Assembly: GCA_028281535.1 (NCBI GenBank)
Contig: JANQJS010000016.1
Location: forward strand, 1 to 64,000
Reading direction: 5' to 3'
DNA: 64,000 nucleotides
Source of the DNA: Sedimentisphaerales bacterium
GTDB lineage: Bacteria > Planctomycetota > Phycisphaerae > Sedimentisphaerales > SM23-30
Positions within the stretch are counted from its first letter, which is position 1. Every line of letters begins with the position of its first letter. The notes beneath the pieces were generated by a model. The model worked only from the letters and a program-made list of their open reading frames with translations. It had not been told where the DNA came from and did no database searches. The translations under genes were made by a program, and so were the position numbers. Of the stretch, positions 52,301-61,300 are shown one piece after another.

Positions 52301-55300
52301 CGTTTTATGCACCGCACTACCGATTGCAGTAGCGATGGTCAAGTCAGACGTTTGATATTGACGGCCAAAGCTATCGTAAGAAACATGCGTGCGCGATTCT
52401 TTACTGCTCTTGGTGGTCAATGTATCATCATACGATTCACGCGATGGAAGAACGGTTTCTTTCCCTCGACCTAACTCATCATAAACGAACTGCGTTTTAA
52501 AGTTATCCGCGTTCGCACCGGCAACATTACCACGAGCATCTATCACATGATCACGTTGGTTACCATCATAGCCTGTAACGGTTCGGAAGCCTAATGCGTC
52601 AATCGTTTCGGTTTGACGACCAAAGTTATCATATTGATATTGCGTATACCGCTTGACTTCTTCTTCATCGGTGACATAGCTGCGTTCGACTTGGCCAAGG
52701 ATGTTATAGTCGCTGCCTGAGCTGCTCAACCAAACCGCCTGCTGGGTATCAGTTGCCGCAAGTCCATCGGCTCGCACGCTTGTCTTGCCGATGAGTTGGC
52801 TGTCTTCATCGTAAAGGTTATCGAGAACAATGACGACATTATCCCAGCGAATCGTTTCTTGGACGCGACCAAGATCGTCATACTTGGTTTGGGTAGCCGT
52901 CCCACGTCCTGTTGGCGAATGTGGATCACCCGATACAATTACACGACCGGACTTATCATAGAGTGTACGCTGTACGGTTTTAACCGCACCACCATCAACT
53001 TCACGCGTAGCAACTTCAACCGTGTTGCCAAGTTTATCATAGTAATATTCAGTTACACCACGATATTGATCATATGTTTTCTCAACTTGACCAATATCGT
53101 TATAAATCGTTTCACTTAATAGCTCAGAAGAAACGCAACTTCCTGTACATGCAGGGTACGGCTCAGGAAAACGATCTGATCCATTCAAATAATTCGAAAA
53201 ATCATACGTATTTTCATCAACATAAGTCTCAACAATCCTTCGCGTTTTTAATATGCGTCCTTGATGATCCAAGTCATTCAAGTTAAGGATTCGAACGTCA
53301 ATACCATCTTTATCCTTATCATGCGTCCAACTTACTACAAGATGTCCATTGGCATCATAATAGGAATACTGTTTAGGATCGTTGTTCGTCTGGACCCAAT
53401 AAGGTTGTTGCGACGAGCGACTCTTAGCCTCATCGTAATGGTAGGTCGTGACCATATGATCCGTTCCAGCTATATCATGCTGCATGACAGTTTTGATTTT
53501 ATAATCGTCTGTGTAAGTGTTGCTGGTTTTTTGAATCTCATTAACAAAATCTGTTGGGCCAAAGACCTTGGTCTCTTTCAGGCGTTTGTTCTCGTAACTG
53601 TTGGTTGTCACTTGAACGACCTCGTAGCCCGTTGGTGGACTGCTTGGATTTGGTTCGTAAGTTGAAAGAAATTCATTCGAAGCACCGCTTGACTGTTTCC
53701 ATTGAATTGTACGAGTCACATTGTTGTCAGAATCATACTCAAAGGTAATCACATTATGCATCGGATCGATCTGTTGTGACATGCGACCATTATCATCGTT
53801 ACGAGTGATGTTGATGATAAAGTTCGGGTCGGCGTGATCTTGCTTAGCATCATAGTAACGTGATTGGCGGGTTTTGGTTTCTGAGATGTCCACGCCATTA
53901 CCTGCGTAGGTGTAATCGTAGAAGGTATTGATCTGACCTGTGCCGTCGTGTTTGCTGACGACTTTGACGTTGCCCTTCTCATCGTAGGTATAGCTGGTGA
54001 CATTATTATTGCGATCAGTAACCGTTTCGGTTTTTCCTTCCAGGTCATGTTGGATCTCAATGCGATTACCTTGCGCGTCGATGGTGGCCTGCAACCTGCC
54101 GGCAGGGTCATACTCATAGCGAATCGGTGAAAGTCCTCGCTCGTCTTTGATGTCGGTAACGTAATGATCTTCAGAGCCGAATTGCTCGTTGCTGTATTTA
54201 ATCTCAATGATGTCGTACTTTTCATACTCATCTGTTTTCGTCGGATCGACCAGCTTTTTCACATGAGTCAGGTTGCCATAGCTATCGTAAAGATATTGGA
54301 GGCTCGGTTCACCTGGCGTATCACCTGGTGCATAGATAGCTGTAATGCGTCCATCCTTACGCTCAATATTTAGATGTGCTACGCTATTACCGAACACATC
54401 CTTGGCGTCAATGCGTTTAACGATCGGGTTTTCGCCATCGGTTACATCCACATCAAAGGACAGGCTCTCACCCGTGGCAAGCTTGACCGAAGAGACATAA
54501 GGTTGTCCCGCGGCAAAATATTTATACCCGCTATAGTCATCGCTGCCTTTGCGTTTGATGCCATAGGGTTTGCGATCAATGGTATAAGCCGTGCCATCGT
54601 CATCAGTATAGATAAACCCGGCAGGGTCATGATGACCATAATCCATCGATGTATCTTGATCCTGAGGTGGATCAAAGCTGCCAATGCCACGTTCGCGTGT
54701 CACCCATTGCAATCCGCTGCCACCATAACCGCCGCCGCCGTCAATTAATGTAAGGCCATCGGTCGTTTTAAATTTTTCAAACAGTTGTGAACTGGCATGA
54801 TTCACATCGAAGGAAGGCGTCATGTCGTCCGCATCAATATAAAGGAGGCGGTTACGGTAATGTGAATATTGGCTTCCACCATAAACAGGAGGCAATACCC
54901 CCGACTTCAATACCGAACGAAATGTCTTGCGGCGGCCATCGGGCAAGGTCAAGTTCACATCGCGATTGAATGGACTGCCACGGCGTATCGTACCTTCACC
55001 TGTATCTTTTGCGGGAAAGCGAACCTCATTCATTTCAATATCCATGTTGGCAATCGAATAAGTCCAGCCGTAACCAAAATCGCCATGCTTATCTTTTCGC
55101 AGACTATCGTAGGTTCGCACCACTCGCAGCGGCACGCCATTGACAGGAATGGTTAAATCTTCTTGACTGAACTTCACTTGCCCGATTTTCAAATCGCTCT
55201 GCAAGACGAATTCTCGCTGAACTTCCTCAGCCACTGTTATTTGACCACCTGCATAAATCTGAACATCCAGGGTTAATGTATGAAGGCCATTTTCAAAGCC

Positions 55301-58300
55301 GGTTAAGTCGATCGTACCAAGAGAATTTCCCGTGGTTGCATCAACATATTGATTTCGCCATCCGAAATTATTTAAAATTCCAGGCGTGACATTTTTATTA
55401 TCCACATAGATACGATATTTCACTTCTTCGGGGAAGATGTTATGCGTAGCGGAACCTAGAACTTCAAAGAGACTTTCTTTAATGATAATCGGTGAACGGG
55501 TTATTTCTATTGGTGCAGAGCCAGGCCCGCCATTATCGACTGGGTTCATATTTGAAATATTAGCAGTTGGCTCATCGATAGACCCTTTGATCACTTTAAA
55601 GCCAATGGTCGCGGTTTCATTGCCGCACACAATTTCAGCGGTATAAGAACCATCAACAAGATTCATTAGAGTCGAATCATATTGGAACGTTTGCAATAAA
55701 CCATCGCCTGTGACTTCTTGTGTATGGCAGATACCACTTACGCAAGAAGGGTGCTTGATATTGAGCGTGGCATTCGCTAAGGGGATAAACTTCACTTCAA
55801 ACGTATTGTTCGAATTCGTAACCTGTTCAGGTGTCACCTCAAGTTTGGAGATGCACATATTCTTACTGAATGAAAACGTATTCTCGCCAAGTACGCCATT
55901 GTCTGATTGATCTGATGCAAAAACAGATAGCGTATGGTTGCCATTATCCAAAGAATGAATTGGAAGTTGGATCGTTTGTTTGATTTTTCTAGGTGCCTGC
56001 TTTGTGCCTACTAATATTTGTTCAGTGACTTTCGCTCGAGCAGGTGATAATTTATCAATAGCAACGTCATTGAGATAGACCTGGATTTTATTGAGTGCGA
56101 CATTATCTTCAGCGATCACTTCGATGGTAATATCTTCTGTTACAGGTCCACTAATGCCCGTTGGAACCGGCTGCGAAATAGTAGTCGCAACAAAAGACTG
56201 AATCACCGGCGGCTGCCAATCAGACGAATAGGATTTTATATTAATAGTAATAGCGTCTGGGATTGTCTGCTCATTTGGAATGGTGGGCGTCAGAGTGACA
56301 TGATAATCACCTGGAATAGTAAACAAAACTTCAGGTTGAAGGTTCTTGTTGGATGTTAAGAACTTCATTTGCCCTTTAATATCCTTCGGTCCCGAATCCG
56401 TTTCGATTGTTTTTATGGGAACATTGGTTTCATCATAACTCCACTCGAAGGTTGCCTGATTCTTTTTAGGGCCAATGACAAAAGCCTGGTCTAATTTAGT
56501 AGGAACATGCGCTTTAATATTTGGATATTGCCCTGCCTTGGCAAAGGTAGAGACGCCATGAGGAAAGACGGTGACACGCATGACATCACTGTTCGACTGA
56601 CCATTCGACGTATTGGTCAACTCTAATTTAAAATAGAAAATCCCCGGCTCAGTGAAAGTAATATTGGGATCATATTTGTCAACTTCAGATGCAGGTATTC
56701 CTGGATGAACACCTATTGATCCATCAAGTACAGGATGCCATGTTTGGCTCACATTTGTTGAATCTCCAATAATAGATCCTTGCAAGATTGCATTCACACT
56801 CGGGTTTGATCCCGAGGGTAAAGTCACCTTAAGATTGGGACCTGCGTCAGAAACAAACTCCATGTTCTTCGCTGTTACGACCACGGAATCTCTGGCGATC
56901 ACATTACCTAACACATCATGTCCGTTGAATGTTAAGTGATATTTACCCGCTATATCAAACGTGGCATGAGCAATGTTAGGATCGATTGAATTAGGATCAA
57001 CATGCACCACACCTGAACCACCATCGTAACTCCAACTCACAGAAGCAGGCGATCCGCTAACAATCGACCCGATCAACTTCAAAGATCCAGATAGTATTGG
57101 AAAATCTGGTTGATTTGGATTTTCTTTCTCGGCATGTACTTTTGCTTGTTGTAGTGATGTCGAAATTGTCACTGAATCAGTATCTAAAATCGCACCAGAA
57201 CTATCCATGGCAACGAGAGTAAAATTATGAATACCACCTCGTTTTAACGTAATATCTGTGACAGGTGATGTTGGTTCTGAAATATCAATCCATTGATCAT
57301 CACCTTCATAGATCCATTGCCAGTTTGCAACAATACCGCTATTAAGTAATCCATTTAGACTTATTGGATCAGAAGATAATTCAACGGTTTGATCAAGCCC
57401 TGCACTGATATCGGCACCACCAGATTCTGGGGTAACAGTACCACTGCCTAGTTGAACATCGACGCTATCGATACCTACTATCAAATTATCTTTCTTTACG
57501 ATCAAATTAAATGTATAACGCTTTGGAGCTTGGGAATAATCAAAGTTATTAAATTTAACCCACGTTTGCAGTTTACTCGGCTGGCCAATAGTTACATCGC
57601 TGGGATTACCTGTATAAACCCATTCGGTCATCACATCAAAATCACCTTGCAGGCGTCCTAATAGATTTGTTGCTACGTAAGGAGAAGCTAGCTGCTGATC
57701 ACTTCCAGCATCAATGGCTTTTTCAGAAACCACAGAGATCCACAGACGATTAGAACTGACGTAACGACCTGATGAATTAAGAACGGTAAAGAGAAGTTCC
57801 ACTTGCCCTATACCAGAATTACCCTGCTTATCAAACAATTGAATCGTCGGATCCATTGTTTCTTCAGGAAGAAAGTTGGGATCAGGATGACTGAAAACCA
57901 CATCAAGATCAGATGGATTATTTAGTAATTGCCATTTGACTTTACAATGCTCCTCTTGACCACCAGCTTGACCATCTGAAAAATCACCGATTATATTAGC
58001 CGCTAACGTAACAGAATTTTCTGGTGCACTTAAAGTAATGTTTTCGCCAACGTCAGCACGAATATCAGGATGATTAACAAAAACGGTTATCCTATCTTGT
58101 CCTAACTCTTCCGTTCGAGCGGGATTCAATACAGCCAACTTAAATTCATAAACACCTGGAGAATCAAAGGTGACATCCGTTTGAGATAGTTCTGGCGTTG
58201 CAATCACCACGCCCGATTTCTTTGCACCAATATATGTCCATTGCATATCACTCGAACCGTTTTCCGAAGAAATTAACGTCGCCTTATTGGGATAAACTAT

Positions 58301-61300
58301 TGTTTGATCGCCACCAGCATCAACATCTAAGCCGGCCTTGACGGTGATGTTGATAAAATCACTGCCGACAGGTTTTTCGCCTACACTGCCGCCATAATCT
58401 TCAAAGACCGTGAGCATCAACCGATACTTACCCACACGATCGAAGAGTGCCTGCGGATCCAGCTGAGTTTCCTGTCCTATAGCAAAGACGTTTGTTGCAA
58501 GCTGAGGTTTTTCCAATACAGACCATTGATATTTCATGGTTCCAGGAGCAGGTGCGACCAATTCATTATTCCACAAAACGCGATTATAAAGAACCGTTGC
58601 CTGATTCAATCCAACGGTTTTAATCGAACCTTCTGCATCAATATAAACTGTACGATCATTACCAGCAAAGACCTTCATGACTGGAAATTCATACGCACCC
58701 ATATCGACTCGGGTACCTAACTCACGAAGCTCTTTAGCCACATCATGCTCCCCTGCTGGGCCTGTCCCCACATTAATCCCTGGCGAACCATGCTGCAATC
58801 GATAGTCAGAATCCACATTAAACGTCTCGATGCCTTTTCCCCAATGGTAAATTTTCTTCCCAGCTACCGGCGGTGTTTCAAAAGTATTAATTATATATTT
58901 AGGCGTGAACGTAATGGTTTTAGTTTCCGCATCAACATACGTTACCCGCCGCATCGTCGGTTCATGGTCAAAGGTAATCTGGTCGCCTATTTGAAAGTTC
59001 TCAATTGATTCTACGATAACACTAGTAGAAGAATTATTTACACCTTGTACTTCATCCGTTTTACTATCAATATACCCTAATCCCCAAGTTGTAATAACGT
59101 GATCAGAAAGCTGTCCCAATTCGTTGATATTTGGCTCGACTTTTAGATCTATCTCATTATTAAAACTATCAATTTCAATCTCAACAATACGGCGTGATAT
59201 ACCATCATTGCTAATTTCAACAATATTTCCCAGTGAATAGTTACCAGCCGTTGAAATATCTTCTAATGTCACAGTACCATCGCTTGACGAATTCTTAATA
59301 ATTTTATGAGAATCATAGGTATGAACAAAATTTGGATCTTGATTTATATTCGTTACCCCATTTGCGATCCCCCCAATATTACAATAGGTAATGGTATTCT
59401 CAGCTAATTGATTATCGGGATCATTTATATTTGTTTGATATGAATTATCTCCATTACCCCAAATAATACTATCTCGAATAGTCACAGGAAAAAGGTTATC
59501 TTCATGTTTGATACCATATAATTGATTGCCGGCAATTGTACAATTGACAATTTCACAACCTGGGTCTTGAAGGAAATAAAAGACACCTCCCTGATTTTCA
59601 TTGATCTCACAATTTTTTAATACCAATATTGTCGATTCGTGACACAAAACACCAACATTCACACGAACTAAACTCCGACTTAGGCCATTACCTCTAAGAC
59701 AAGCCTGCCCTCCTCCACATGAAATCGGAGAACCAGAAAAATTCTCAGTATCTTGGTTAATGGCTCCGGCTGTAATAGTAAAACCATCCAACGTCACTGT
59801 GTTATTTTCTACCTGAGCAATAACTGCCGGAAAATCTCGTCCTGAGCCATCAATAATGGTCTTTGATACAATATCAGCTTCATTAGGATCTGCGCTTCGC
59901 AATGTGATGGGCTTATTGATCGTGATATTTTCATAATAAGTTCCAGGAAAAACGACAATTTCATCATTAGCATTAGCATCATTAATCGCAAACTGAATCG
60001 TATGATACCAAATATTCTGTGTTGAGTTATGAATCCGAGTTGGAGCTATTTTTACAGGTGTGGGTAAGTATTTTACTTCAGTATCACCTACACCCAATTC
60101 ACCAAATGGTTGAGCACCCCAGGCAAAAATATTGCCATGGATATCTTTAGCAAGATTATGAAATGAGTCAGCTTCAATTTCGACGATATCTTTTAAATAG
60201 TCATCCCAATGATCACCATTATGATTCAAATCATCCGGTAAACCATCACCATTAGCATCCTGAGCTCGAATTTTGACTGGAATTGGATAAATATGTCTTT
60301 TGGGATTTCCTTGCCCCATGACACCATTAGATTTCTGAATAGGCCCAGTGCTATCCCAAACAAGAGAATCACCCCAAGCCCAAACGAAACCATCTCTGTC
60401 TAAGGCTAGAAAATGATTCCAGCCAGCTGCAACGCTTATGATATTAGATAAATATCCATCAGGATCACCATTACTATCTACATCTGGACCCACTACTCGA
60501 ATTGGAATGCTACTATCATTATTTATTGTATCACCCAGCCTGCCAATTGAAACTCCTGCATATTTTTCATCAAAATCATCGGTTTTTAAACTAGAACTTC
60601 GAATTCCTCCCCACACAAAGACTTCTCCGGTTTTCGTAGCTACAATTGAAATTCCCATGCCTGCATCGATTGCATATATGTCCTTTAAATAAGGGCCATA
60701 TTCCGGTTGAGAATAATCCATAGGTGCTTTAACAAAAACAGGGCGATCTTTTCGGATATTAGAAGTCTCTAAACCAATCCCTAATACACCATTTGCAATA
60801 TATCCCCGCGTATATTTACCACCACCACCAAGATTACCACTTTGTTTACCATTAAAACCCCAACTATAGACCTGCCCTCTACTGTTTAAAGCTAAATTAT
60901 GAATTGCTCCAGCAGAGATATCAATTATATTTGTTAATGGAAGTTCTGGACTAAACGGTTCTGGTGCTACTACTTGCACAGGTACAGATGAATAAGGCAT
61001 ACAATCTGGACTAGAACAACTCAACCCGGAAGAAAATAAGAAACCGGTATTATTACCTAACTCATAATTTAGATTACTCCCCCAACTCCAAACTTGACCA
61101 TTATTATCTAAAGCTAAGGCATGAAAACCATAGAGCATATTATAATGAAATTGTATAGTACTATTATACGTATTATATAGAGGATTATCGTAACTTGAAC
61201 TACGGTAATAACTATATCTTCCCGAGGATGCTGCCGATATAGTAATTATATTATCAAGGTATGTAAGATTTGTGTTTAAATCATATAATGGATCCTGATC